The notes beneath the pieces were generated by a model. The model saw only the letters and a program-made list of their open reading frames with translations. It did not search any database and was not told the DNA's origin. A stretch of 64,000 nt of DNA from Nitrospirales bacterium (lineage in GTDB: Bacteria > Nitrospirota > Nitrospiria > Nitrospirales > UBA8639), in contig JAJDBP010000003.1 in assembly GCA_029261295.1 (NCBI GenBank), positions 33,543 to 97,542 on the forward strand, written 5' to 3'. Of this stretch, positions 17,351 to 26,083 are shown piece by piece (the first letter of the stretch is position 1; the number at the start of each line of letters is the position of its first letter). The position numbers and the translations under genes were made by a program.

Positions 17351-17373
17351 GGAGCAGGAGCCAGGTATCCGCT

Positions 17374-17406
17374 CATGCGACTTCAAGTCCCGCCTTCGGC
17401 ACCAAA
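17374..17406 (+). repeat. Direct repeat copy 2: displaced tRNA-Leu 3' end
   Basis: 33-base near-copy of 17142-17174 (two mismatches), including the CCA. There is no tRNA body before it. Looks like an attachment-site remnant or a tandem-duplication scar. Confidence 0.8.
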
Positions 17407-17692
17407 AGTCGAAGGGTTCGAGCAAGATCTGCCCAATGATCAGAGCGTCCGTCCCATCGAATTTTCAGCAGACATCAATTATCTGAAATTTGACTGATAT
17501 AAGGTATGTACTGAATCCTCACATTCCTACCCAAGGCTGTTAATTTCCTTTTCTGAATTTGGAAGAAAGAAAAATCTTCTGGATACCCTTCAAATCCTTC
17601 TCGTTTCTTAATACATTGATAGGGACAGGTGTTGGTTTATTGATTAGGTGGCTTTCTGGCTTCCCTAGTGCTTTAGACAGGAGAATCTAAGA

Positions 17693-19657
17693 GTGAGGGA
17701 TGTTGGCAACCAAAAAAGACCAAAAATTGTACTGATCATAATGTGCGCTGGGCTGGTGAGCCTAGCGATGCTTCTTTGCGCTTTTGCCCTTGCCGCTGAC
17801 CCTTTGGAGGGTTCGTTTCCCTTAGTCGAGGAGGAATTCGATGTGGCGGAAGAGCATCTGCGGCTGGGGGTGGATTTTTTTCTGACGGATGAATTGGATG
17901 TGGCCATTGATGAGTTTCGCGAAGCGGCTCAGCAACAACCAGACTATTCCGATGCCTATCACAATCTGGGTGTGGCATTGGCCAAGACCGGAAATTTAAC
18001 CGGTGCGCTCAAGGCTTGGACGGAGGCTGAACGGCTTGATCCGGAAGGCATGTCCTTAGGCTATTCCCTTTCGGCCGTAGTGGCCTATAACTATGGGGTG
18101 TCGTTGGTTCGGGCTGGAAAAATTGTTGAAGCTATGAAGGAGTGGCAGAAGGCTCTTCGTATTCAATCACACTTTCCAGAAGCTCACTACGGGTTGGGAT
18201 TAGGTTTTTTGGCGAAACAGAATCCGGCTGTGGCGACGGCACATTTGTTGTCGGCACTTTCGTTGGCTCCGGATTGGGCCCAAGCCCATATGGCTTTGGG
18301 GCAGGCGTACTATGAATCTCATGAGTATGCTCTCGCACGGCAAGCTTGGGTGAAAGTGTTGGCCTTACTTCCGGGTGACGCACGGACGTATGCCAATCTT
18401 GGCCACTTGGCTATACAAGAAGGGAATTATCAGGAAGCCATTGATTTTGTTCATCAAGCAATTGCTGTTCAACCTGATTTCGTTCATGCACATTTTCATT
18501 TAGGTGTGGCTTTACTGGCTAAGGGGGAAGTGCAAGCGAGTGTGGACGCATTTGAGCAGGTGTTGGCTTTGGATGCTCGCTTTATCCCCGCTCGTTTATT
18601 GCTGGGCGAAGCTTGGAGCCGAACGGGAAATTGGGCTCAGGCTGCCCAGAGCTGGCGAAAAGGAATTCAGCAAGATCCGTTTGATCCAAATGTCTTTTGG
18701 CTTCATGCCAACTTAGGGATGGCGTTAACAGCAGTAGGGCATTTTCAGGATGCCAGGAAAGAATTTGAATGGGTTGTAGAAGAGCGTCCGGAATGGGCTG
18801 AAGGGTGGTCGAGGTTAGGCGTTTCCCTGATGTCGGAGCGGAGGTGGGATGAGGCTGTGTTGGCGTTAAAAACCGCCGCTCACCTAAGACCGCATTTGGC
18901 CAATCAGCATTTTACTTTGGGGAAAGCCTATGCTGGGCAAGGGGAATTAGCGTTAGCCTTAGAGGCCTTTCGGGAAGCTGTCCGTATTGCACCGAATTTT
19001 GTCGCAGCTCAGTTTCATTTGGGTATCGTACTGCGAGCACAAAATCAGGTGGATGAAGCGATTGAGCCCCTTGGCTTGGCTGCCGAAGGTGGGTCCAGGG
19101 AGGCTCAGGGATTGTTAGCATCAATGTATGTCAATGGCCATGGGATTGATCGCAATGTCCCGTTAGCGATGTTGTGGTGGTCTCGCAGTGGTCGGGGAGC
19201 AATTTCCGACACGATTACTCGAACGGCTCAAAACCAGTTAAGCCAGTTGCGTCGAAGACTTCACCAACAACAATTCACGCCAACAGAGCAGCAGGATGTG
19301 GTGACTGGATTTGAAATGATACGCCAGGACCTTGCCAATCATGCTCCTGTTCAGCTTCGAGGAAAGACAGGATCCAAGAACCCTTCAGTCGTGAATCGTG
19401 AACTTCCTCAAAAAACTCGTCTCCGGTGGATGGTAGAGCGCGCCTTGGCGATGGATACCCTGGCTCAGGAGAAGCTACGGGAGTGGTTTGTTCAAGGCAT
19501 GGACGGACCCATGTCGCCGCATCAAGATTTTCTTCAACACTATTGGGTGCAAGTGGCGAAAGAAGGAGATCGGCAAGGGTGCGAGCTTATTCATAATTTA
19601 ACTCCTCAAGAAAATTTTTCTGTGGTACGGCAAGCCTGTCAGTCCCTTAGTCAATAA
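17693..19657 (+). CDS. Exported TPR protein with Sel1-like C-terminal part
   Basis: 654 residues from GTG 17693 (AGGAG 9 bases upstream). A hydrophobic segment near residues 11-33 (VLIIMCAGLVSLAMLLCAFALA) followed by ADPLEGS acts as signal peptide or anchor. Then come about twelve TPR units of 34 residues with the W-x2-L-G-x2-[YF]...A...[FA]-x2-A-[LI]-x-[LI]-x-P pattern, e.g. PDYSDAYHNLGVALAKTG. Near residue 475 is a Sel1-type repeat (AQGLLASMYVNGHGIDRN). TPRs bind other proteins. The next gene, 19 bp downstream, is a membrane sensor-activator with a periplasmic domain, so a periplasmic partner role is plausible (inference). Confidence 0.9.
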   Translation: MRDVGNQKRPKIVLIIMCAGLVSLAMLLCAFALAADPLEGSFPLVEEEFDVAEEHLRLGVDFFLTDELDVAIDEFREAAQQQPDYSDAYHNLGVALAKTGNLTGALKAWTEAERLDPEGMSLGYSLSAVVAYNYGVSLVRAGKIVEAMKEWQKALRIQSHFPEAHYGLGLGFLAKQNPAVATAHLLSALSLAPDWAQAHMALGQAYYESHEYALARQAWVKVLALLPGDARTYANLGHLAIQEGNYQEAIDFVHQAIAVQPDFVHAHFHLGVALLAKGEVQASVDAFEQVLALDARFIPARLLLGEAWSRTGNWAQAAQSWRKGIQQDPFDPNVFWLHANLGMALTAVGHFQDARKEFEWVVEERPEWAEGWSRLGVSLMSERRWDEAVLALKTAAHLRPHLANQHFTLGKAYAGQGELALALEAFREAVRIAPNFVAAQFHLGIVLRAQNQVDEAIEPLGLAAEGGSREAQGLLASMYVNGHGIDRNVPLAMLWWSRSGRGAISDTITRTAQNQLSQLRRRLHQQQFTPTEQQDVVTGFEMIRQDLANHAPVQLRGKTGSKNPSVVNRELPQKTRLRWMVERALAMDTLAQEKLREWFVQGMDGPMSPHQDFLQHYWVQVAKEGDRQGCELIHNLTPQENFSVVRQACQSLSQ

Positions 19658-19676
19658 CAATGGAAAGCATTCTGTT

Positions 19677-22268
19677 ATGAGTGAGCAATATAAAGGGTTT
19701 TCAGTAAAGCAGATGTTATGGAGTTTGGGTTTTGTGGTGTTCTGCGCTGGTGTGAGTTTTAGTTTTTCGCACATGTTTCCTCAAGTCGAGAGGTGGTTGG
19801 CTGATTGGCAATTAACGAATCGCCCTCACCAATCCCTTACGTCTTCGATTGTCATGATTCGAGCTGGGGAACAGAGTGCAGCCTTCTGTGGAAAAGGACG
19901 ATGGAATGTTGAGGTGTTGCAAGGTACGGTGGCCGCTCTTAAGCAGGCCGGGGCATCGATCATTGCGCCCATGGTTGAGGTGTCTTTGCCTGTAACTTCG
20001 GAATGTGGAGGGTTATCAGGTCTTGTGCAATTAGCCGAAACCACAAAGCAGGCGGGAGCAGTGGTGTATCCCGATTCAGTTCCTTCTGCCTTGAAACAAG
20101 CAGCAATGCAAATTGGCCATCTTGAGTTGCCCCTCGATGTACAAGAGCGAATCGGTGGCTTCACATTCAATGCGTCTTCTTTGTCTTTCCCTAAAGTGCC
20201 TTTTGGAATAGCCGTGGTTTCTTCCATCGAAACTCATGTGATCCAGTCACCGACCAATTCATTTCTTCATATCCCAAGTACGGTCTCTCCACAGGAGAAG
20301 GTCGTTTCTTCTTGGCATCAGTTCACTGACGTATTTCGGTTAATCCAAGATGGAAAACGAAATGAATTAGCTCGTCTTTTTAAGGACAAAATTGTCTTTC
20401 TCTATTCAGCTTCTTCAATGAGTTTAACTTCACCCGCCGCTAAGATTTCTGACCCTCCGATAGCTTCTCTCCATGCAAGGTTGGCCCAGGCGTATTGGAA
20501 TAACTCATGGGTGGTTCCTGCTCCATTCCTCCTTTCCTTTCTGGTGGCTGTCAGTTTTGGGTGTGTGATGGTGGTCCTGATGATGAGTGAGTTTTCTGTA
20601 TTCCGTGTCGGTGGCCTGTGTGTGTCAGCCCTTCTGCTTGTCAGTGTGTTTTTCCTGTTGGGATTCCAGCGGGAATGGCTGTGGCCTCTTTTTAGTATGG
20701 GTGTAGCTGTGGGAATGACGATCATTGGGATGGGTGCCTGGAACGTGTGGGTGTCTCGTTCAACGGTGCACCAAAGAATTGTCATCAGGGAGCAGCAACT
20801 CACGAAACTTGGAGATGAACTATCAGAAAAGGAGCAGCATGCTCGACAATTAGAAGAACAACTTTCCCAAGCCCAATACCAGTTCAGTCAATCTGGATCA
20901 GTCATCCAGAAATTAGAGATAGCGCAGCATACTTCATTGTCCAAGTTGGAGAAGTCCCAGGGTGAGATGCAGGAAACTCGGCGAAAGATTGAATGTCTTC
21001 AAGATGAATTGAAAGACCTGCGCCAGTATGCGCCGGTCAATCTGGAAGAAGCTTCTTGGGAGGTATTAAGTATCGATGACCAAGCGCTACTTCGAGAAAG
21101 TAACGCATTCAATATTGTGACCAGGGATCCTACGGTTCTTAGACTTTTTTCTAATCTCAAAAAAGCAGCTGTTACTCAAGTCCCCCTATTATTTTTAGGA
21201 GAAACCGGGACAGGTAAAGAGGTTTTTGCTAAGGCTGCTCATGCGTTGAGCCCTCGTCGACATGGCCCCTTTATTTCCGTAAATATGGCTGCGATTCGTG
21301 CTGAATTATTTGAAGGCGAACTGTTTGGTCATGTGAAAGGCGCGTTTACCGGAGCAGTGGGCCGTACTGGTTTTTTGGAATCAGCTCATGATGGCACACT
21401 TTTTTTAGATGAAGTTGGAGATCTTCCCCTCGACTTACAAGCCAAACTCTTGCGTTTTTTAGAAGACGGGGGTTTTCATCGTGTGGGACAGAGTGCGGTT
21501 ACCCATGTGGATGTGCGTATTGTGGCTGCCACCAATCGTGATCTACAAAAGGAAGTGCGTGCAGGGCGGTATCGTGAAGACCTGTATTACCGGTTGCGCA
21601 GTGTTGTGTTAACCCTTCCGCCCCTTCGGGACAGGAGTCCTGCCGACCACATTTTGTTAGCTGATTTGTTTTTACGACACTGTGCTCAGTTGCAGGATCG
21701 AGCTGATTTGGCCTTCTCGCAAGGTGCCTTGGATGCGATTGTGGCGTATCAATGGCCTGGGAATATTCGCGAGCTTCGTCAGACGATTGCGCAGGCAGTT
21801 GCGCTCGCCAATGGACCTGTTATTACGGAAGCCGAATTACAACTCGATGAAGGAAGAACAGCAAAAGTCCACGAAAAATGGGTCAAAGACGATTTGGGCC
21901 AGCGAGAAGACGCCATGGTATTGGAATGTTTGCGTCAGCATAAATTTGACATGCAGGCTACCGCTGCAATTCTGGGTTGGGATCGGGGAACTGTGACTCA
22001 GCGATTGAAAGGCCTGGGGTTTCAGGCCCTGACAGACAGCCAAGGGGATGTGCATGCGGCGGCCCTGGCCTTGGCTGGAAATAAGCAGTTCGTGCGTGTG
22101 GTTGAAGGGCGGTTACGGGAATATATGAATAATTTAGTCCCCACCTCAAAACGCTACGGATCAGTGGAGGAGGCTATTGCTGACTGCCGGAAACGCTTTC
22201 GGAATTTACCTGAGCGGCATTTCCCAGCTGTGGAGCAATTGATTCACGCCCGTTTTGCTGCTACGTGA
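19677..22268 (+). CDS. CHASE2 transmembrane sensor fused to a sigma-54-dependent activator (bEBP)
   Basis: 863 residues. One N-terminal helix (residues ~13-32), an extracytoplasmic CHASE2 domain (~40-285, with SSIVMIRAGE and IVFLYSASS), then three membrane helices (~285-365) typical of CHASE2 proteins. A coiled coil (~370-445) leads into an AAA+ domain: Walker A GETGTGKE, intact GAFTGA loop for contact with sigma-54, Walker B GTLFLDEVGDLP, sensor/arginine region LYYRL. The C-terminus has a helix-turn-helix (ATAAILGWDRGTVTQRL) and a further ~90 residues. It would sense an envelope signal and open sigma-54 promoters from the membrane without a separate kinase. Probably operonic with the TPR gene. 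Target promoters unknown. Confidence 0.93.
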   Translation: MSEQYKGFSVKQMLWSLGFVVFCAGVSFSFSHMFPQVERWLADWQLTNRPHQSLTSSIVMIRAGEQSAAFCGKGRWNVEVLQGTVAALKQAGASIIAPMVEVSLPVTSECGGLSGLVQLAETTKQAGAVVYPDSVPSALKQAAMQIGHLELPLDVQERIGGFTFNASSLSFPKVPFGIAVVSSIETHVIQSPTNSFLHIPSTVSPQEKVVSSWHQFTDVFRLIQDGKRNELARLFKDKIVFLYSASSMSLTSPAAKISDPPIASLHARLAQAYWNNSWVVPAPFLLSFLVAVSFGCVMVVLMMSEFSVFRVGGLCVSALLLVSVFFLLGFQREWLWPLFSMGVAVGMTIIGMGAWNVWVSRSTVHQRIVIREQQLTKLGDELSEKEQHARQLEEQLSQAQYQFSQSGSVIQKLEIAQHTSLSKLEKSQGEMQETRRKIECLQDELKDLRQYAPVNLEEASWEVLSIDDQALLRESNAFNIVTRDPTVLRLFSNLKKAAVTQVPLLFLGETGTGKEVFAKAAHALSPRRHGPFISVNMAAIRAELFEGELFGHVKGAFTGAVGRTGFLESAHDGTLFLDEVGDLPLDLQAKLLRFLEDGGFHRVGQSAVTHVDVRIVAATNRDLQKEVRAGRYREDLYYRLRSVVLTLPPLRDRSPADHILLADLFLRHCAQLQDRADLAFSQGALDAIVAYQWPGNIRELRQTIAQAVALANGPVITEAELQLDEGRTAKVHEKWVKDDLGQREDAMVLECLRQHKFDMQATAAILGWDRGTVTQRLKGLGFQALTDSQGDVHAAALALAGNKQFVRVVEGRLREYMNNLVPTSKRYGSVEEAIADCRKRFRNLPERHFPAVEQLIHARFAAT

Positions 22269-22347
22269 AACGGGAAAGGAAAAGGCGAGTCGTTGGGTAT
22301 GCGAACTAAGTCCTATCCTTTTCCACGCTTACCTTTTTCCAACACCA

Positions 22348-22857
22348 TTAGGCTGGAACAAACTTCAGGGCTGCAGAGTTGATGCAATAGCGTAATCCAG
22401 TTGGCTGTGGGCCGTCATCAAATATGTGTCCCTGGTGTCCGCTACATCGAGCGCAATGCACTTCGGTCCGAGGATAAATAATTTTCCAATCAGTTTTCGT
22501 TTCGACAACCTCCGGTGAGACGGGCTCCCAAAAGCTGGGCCAGCCGGTTTTACTATCAAATTTCGTCTCAGAGGAAAACAGTGCCAGCGCACACCCAGCA
22601 CATTCATAGATCCCCTTGGCTTTGCTGTCATGATATTCATTGGCAAATGGTCGTTCGGTCCCTTCTTGGCGCAAGACTTGGTATTGTTCGGGTGCCAGGA
22701 GGGCTTTCCATTCTTCATCTGTTTTCGTGATTTTTTGAATCCCAGAATTCTCCGGGACAGGATTACTGGCTGCCAGAGAGACGCCTAAGGATTTTGCGAG
22801 GATTCCGAGGCTCAATGCGGTTCCAACTTTCATGAGATTCCTCCTATTTAACGACAT
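22348..22857 (-). CDS. msrB: Peptide-methionine (R)-S-oxide reductase, Tat-exported
   Basis: 169 residues from ATG 22857, which has an AAAAGGAGG site; the longer 22911 frame has no such site. The N-terminus is a twin-arginine signal (SLNRRNLMKVGTALSLG...ALAAS-like). The SelR/MsrB domain follows with zinc ligands CAGC and CARC, TKFDSKTGWPSFWEP, and the active-site stretch GLRYCINSAALKF, where the Cys is catalytic. It repairs methionine R-sulfoxide in periplasmic proteins, fitting a bacterium whose main oxidoreductase faces the periplasm and meets reactive nitrogen species. No msrA next to it. Confidence 0.95.
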   Translation of the reverse strand: MSLNRRNLMKVGTALSLGILAKSLGVSLAASNPVPENSGIQKITKTDEEWKALLAPEQYQVLRQEGTERPFANEYHDSKAKGIYECAGCALALFSSETKFDSKTGWPSFWEPVSPEVVETKTDWKIIYPRTEVHCARCSGHQGHIFDDGPQPTGLRYCINSAALKFVPA

Positions 22858-23134
22858 GTTAGACCTCCTTTTGGCTCGTTGTAGATCGTTTCTCTCTTCA
22901 AAATTACCCATATGTGGGTTCTCAATCTGATCTACACCAACAGTCTATCAAAGTTCACAATTGTTACGGAAATAGGCTCAAATACTTTGACGCAACTCGG
23001 AATAATTTTTACAATATGGGTATCTCGAACAATAAAAAAAATAGGAGGTATTTTCGTCCATACAAGGTGAACCCATACAAGAGAACACGCTGTTCCGACC
23101 ACGTTTAATCACATGAGTGACGGAAGGAGTTTGT

Positions 23135-23512
23135 ATGACTGGACAACCACTGGATATTAAAATTGAAAGCCGAAACGTTGGCATGACTCCACGATGGAAA
23201 GACGAAATTGAACGGCGAGTTCACGCCTTAGAATCCGGAATCATTCGTCCCACCCATGCTCGCGTCACCCTGACGAAAAATGCCCATCATAAAAAAGGCG
23301 CCGACAACGCCGAAGCCTTAGTCGTCATTACCCTCCCTCCTAAGCGAACAGTGACCGCGAGAAAAGAATCCAAAACATTCGAAGAAGCCATTCGTGCCGC
23401 CTTTCATGCCGTTGATCACGAATTAGAAAAAATCGAAGAAAAGCGCATAGCCCGAGCCGCGAAAGCTGCCGGGAAAAAAGCACTGAAAGTTGAGGCGTTG
23501 TCCGTGGCTTGA
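23135..23512 (+). CDS. Short HPF/RaiA-like ribosome hibernation factor
   Basis: 125 residues from ATG 23135 (GAAGGAG 8 bases upstream); the 23117 GTG would put the ribosome binding site inside the gene. The start LDIKIESRNVGMTPRWKDEIERRV and ARVTLTKN...AEALVVITLPPKRTVTARKE, then FEEAIRAAFHAVDHELEKIEEK, match the beta-alpha-beta-beta-beta-alpha fold of sigma-54 modulation / ribosome-associated proteins. There is no C-terminal dimerisation domain; instead a basic Ala/Lys tail. Likely to bind the 30S A/P sites in stationary phase, though homology is to the short form and confidence in the exact role is moderate. Confidence 0.82.
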   Translation: MTGQPLDIKIESRNVGMTPRWKDEIERRVHALESGIIRPTHARVTLTKNAHHKKGADNAEALVVITLPPKRTVTARKESKTFEEAIRAAFHAVDHELEKIEEKRIARAAKAAGKKALKVEALSVA

Positions 23513-23594
23513 TTGAGAACGTATGAGGTATACGTAATACATTCTTTTTTGTTTTCTCCCCCTATTTCTTCAACCTTTACTAGGAGGGGTAAAC

Positions 23595-24266
23595 ATGTCC
23601 CAGTCAATTTCACGCAGAAAATTTCTCGCGTTAGGAAGTACCCTGGCTGCTTTAGGGGCAGTTAGCTTTTCGCCCTATCTCACACCGGCATGGGGAAAGG
23701 ACTCTAAACGCAAACGGCTTGGGCTGGATGTTTGTTGTAATGCCAACAGTATCCGATTTACCGGTCCACAAGGGCCGAATCCCAATGATCCTACTGATCT
23801 CGGTCCACATCCCTATTATGGTGCTTCGTTTGTGGTGCAGGGAACAATCTATCCTGATGAGTTCTTTTCCTTAAATGGCAATAGCAGTGGATTGAACAAG
23901 GATGGAAGTCCTACTTTTCCGAATGACATGATCGGCACCTGGATTTGCCGAGGCTGGTTTGCTGGGGATAGTAACGGGGATGGGTCGATCACTTCTGAGG
24001 ACAACGATGCTAAGGGTGGAATTTTAACACCATCAGGAAGATTTGTGGTGACCACCCAAATCTATGATTTAAATCTGGATCGTCCTGGCGCACAGACACT
24101 AATAAGTGATGGCAGCGAATTGATTGATATCAATGTTCCTTTTAAAAGAGCGGTGACAGGTGGGACAGGACGATTCAGAAATTCAAGAGGGGAAGTCACC
24201 CAAACAGCCATCGGGGCCAACGCCACGGGCCTCTTTAATTTCCAATTTGCCTTTAATCTTCGATAA
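23595..24266 (+). CDS. Tat-exported protein, possible dirigent/AOC-like beta-barrel
   Basis: 223 residues with an AGGAGGGG site before ATG 23595. The twin-arginine signal SISRRKFLALGSTLAALGA is clear, with cleavage near TPAWG-KD. The mature domain starts LGLDVCCNANSIRF and ends AVTGGTGRFRNSRGEVTQTAIG...LFNFQFAFNL; the G-G-T-G-x-[FY]-x-x-[AS]-x-G-[ET] pattern recalls dirigent / allene-oxide-cyclase barrels. A calcium-loop-like stretch DSNGDGSITSEDND (about residues 123-136) is inserted. Function unknown; barrel assignment is by motif only. Stands alone. Confidence 0.72.
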   Translation: MSQSISRRKFLALGSTLAALGAVSFSPYLTPAWGKDSKRKRLGLDVCCNANSIRFTGPQGPNPNDPTDLGPHPYYGASFVVQGTIYPDEFFSLNGNSSGLNKDGSPTFPNDMIGTWICRGWFAGDSNGDGSITSEDNDAKGGILTPSGRFVVTTQIYDLNLDRPGAQTLISDGSELIDINVPFKRAVTGGTGRFRNSRGEVTQTAIGANATGLFNFQFAFNLR

Positions 24267-24315
24267 GACCATTGAGTGAATATTCCGCTCTAGTCACTTA
24301 ACTTTCCTTTAAAAT

Positions 24316-24347
24316 TTCCACGCCCATCAAAAACTGAGGGCGTGGAA
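24316..24347. terminator. Hairpin between converging genes
   Basis: TTCCACGCCC and GGGCGTGGAA form a perfect 10-bp stem around a 12-nt loop, 50 bp after the stop of the Tat-exported protein. Neither side has a long T-run, so it may be a weak bidirectional terminator. Confidence 0.55.
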
Positions 24348-24526
24348 CCGGGAAAGAATTTTGAATGACTCTAGATGGCGATTCTTACAGATCAACAGAT
24401 TTTCATTCCGTCTTAATGAGAAGTTCTAATTCCTACTCTATGGGCTTCCGCAATTGTTTTATTCTGATAGTTCAAAGGGGATAGGATTCGAACCTGAAGG
24501 GTAGAAAAAGAACGAATAATTTAGTT

Positions 24527-25948
24527 TTATACTATTTGGAGTAAATCGCGGCCGGCCTGCATGATGTCGGTGAGGCGTTCGGGGGTGGTGGCTTCGCCGT
24601 AGCAGCGGACTATGGGTTCGGTGCCGGATGGGCGAATGAGATACCAACTGCCATCTGGGAGTAGCCATTTACAGCCATCTAATTTATTGACCTGAATGGA
24701 TTCCGTTCCGGCAAAAGTGGTTGGCGGATGGTCAATGATCTGTTTGACTTGCTCTTGGATGTGCTTGCTAATGGACAGATCTTCGCGGGAGGAATGGAGC
24801 ACTCCAACTCTTTCGAACAAATCTTTCAACAAGTCTTGAATAGTCTTTCCGGTAAAGGCCACCATTTCTGCCACTAAGGCTCCGGCCAGAATTCCATCTT
24901 TTTCGGGGACGTGGCCTCTAATCGACAACCCAGCACTTTCTTCCCCACCGAAAACAACTTCGTTTTTGGCCAAGAGTTCCCCAATGAATTTAAACCCGAC
25001 CGGGGTTTCATGTACCGACAAGCCATGATGTAAAGCCACCGCATCGATCAGATGGGTGGTGGCAACGGAGCGAGCTACCGCTCCGGCCCATTGCCGACTT
25101 TTGATCAGATAATCTAAGAGAACGGCTAATACATAATTGGCTTGAATAAACGTACCGTCAGCATCCACCACTCCGAACCGATCTCCGTCTCCATCAGTGG
25201 CGAGCCCAAGGTGCGCACCTTCCTTTTTTACCGTGTCTTTGAGTTCTTGCAAAGTTTCGTCGGTCGGTTCAGGCCTAAACCCGCCAAAGTAGGGATCGCG
25301 CCAATGATGGAGGATGGCCATTTTTGCCCCGGCTCCCCGGAGAAATTCGTCGAGATAATTTCGTGTGGTGCCAAATAGGGGATCAAAAATGATGCGGATC
25401 CGCCCATTGCGGATGCGGTCTCGGTCAACCAGTTTTTCTAAGGCTTTGAGATAATCTGGCTGCGGATCAAAATAGCGGACCATCCCGTCTTTTTGAGCTT
25501 GTTCCCAGGGCGACCATTTCAGGTGTTCTCCATGCAACAACGGGAGGATTCGCAGCTCAATAGCCTTGGTGGTTTCAGGCAATGCCGGCCCTCCCCAGTC
25601 CGGGGTAAATTTAATGCCATTCCATTCTGGTGGATTATGGCTGGCTGAGATATTAATTCCCCCAGCAAGCTTTCGATTGATCACATGGTAAGAAATCGTC
25701 GGAGTGGGTGTGTCTCGATCGCAGAGTAAGCAAGGAATGCCATGGGCGGCCATCACTTCTGCTACGACTTTGGCAAAGCGTTCTCCTAAAAACCTGGCAT
25801 CGTAGCCAATGAGAAGCCCCTGTTGACCGATTTTTTGTTGGCGGAGATATTGCGCGATACCTTGGCAGACAATGCGGACATTCTGGACCGTAAAGTCTTC
25901 CGCCACAATGGCGCGCCAACCTGAAGTCCCGAATTTTATAGAGTCCAT
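24527..25948 (-). CDS. Alpha-D-phosphohexomutase (phosphoglucomutase/phosphomannomutase family)
   Basis: 473 residues. All four family motifs are present: phosphoserine loop GGINISASHNPPEWNG near residue 97, metal loop LATDGDGDRFG near 235, sugar-binding GGEESAGL near 315, and phosphate-binding RPSGTEPIVRCYGEA near 440. It interconverts hexose 1- and 6-phosphates, feeding nucleotide-sugar or glycogen synthesis. The N-terminus (KFGTSGWRA) is that of the bacterial PgcA/GlmM-like branch; the preferred sugar cannot be read from motifs. UDP-glucose dehydrogenase at 40766 would use products of such an enzyme. Confidence 0.93.
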   Translation of the reverse strand: MDSIKFGTSGWRAIVAEDFTVQNVRIVCQGIAQYLRQQKIGQQGLLIGYDARFLGERFAKVVAEVMAAHGIPCLLCDRDTPTPTISYHVINRKLAGGINISASHNPPEWNGIKFTPDWGGPALPETTKAIELRILPLLHGEHLKWSPWEQAQKDGMVRYFDPQPDYLKALEKLVDRDRIRNGRIRIIFDPLFGTTRNYLDEFLRGAGAKMAILHHWRDPYFGGFRPEPTDETLQELKDTVKKEGAHLGLATDGDGDRFGVVDADGTFIQANYVLAVLLDYLIKSRQWAGAVARSVATTHLIDAVALHHGLSVHETPVGFKFIGELLAKNEVVFGGEESAGLSIRGHVPEKDGILAGALVAEMVAFTGKTIQDLLKDLFERVGVLHSSREDLSISKHIQEQVKQIIDHPPTTFAGTESIQVNKLDGCKWLLPDGSWYLIRPSGTEPIVRCYGEATTPERLTDIMQAGRDLLQIV

Positions 25949-26083
25949 AAGAAGAGTCTACACAGTGAGATTCAAAAGTTAAGCAACATCAATAGAATAG
26001 GGCATTTCACAACAATTGCCAATGATTGAGAAGAATCCAAACTTTTACGATTGAGAGTTAGACGACAGGGGATTTCGATAACT

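Larger units (their letters stand above)
17173..17692. other. Intergenic region with tRNA-end duplication and strong hairpins
   Basis: 520 bp without a supported gene. The 17175-17373 spacer carries two strong hairpins listed separately and a smaller one (GCCT-tgcgg-AGGC, about 17314-17326). The short ORFs across it read through the hairpins and tRNA sequence and have no ribosome binding sites. From 17407 to 17692 the sequence is AT-rich leader of the TPR gene. Confidence 0.6.

Noticed and set aside
17231..17486. Short ORFs on both strands across the tRNA-Leu spacer
   Set aside because: They read through hairpins and the tRNA-end copy, lack ribosome binding sites and encode no recognisable domain.
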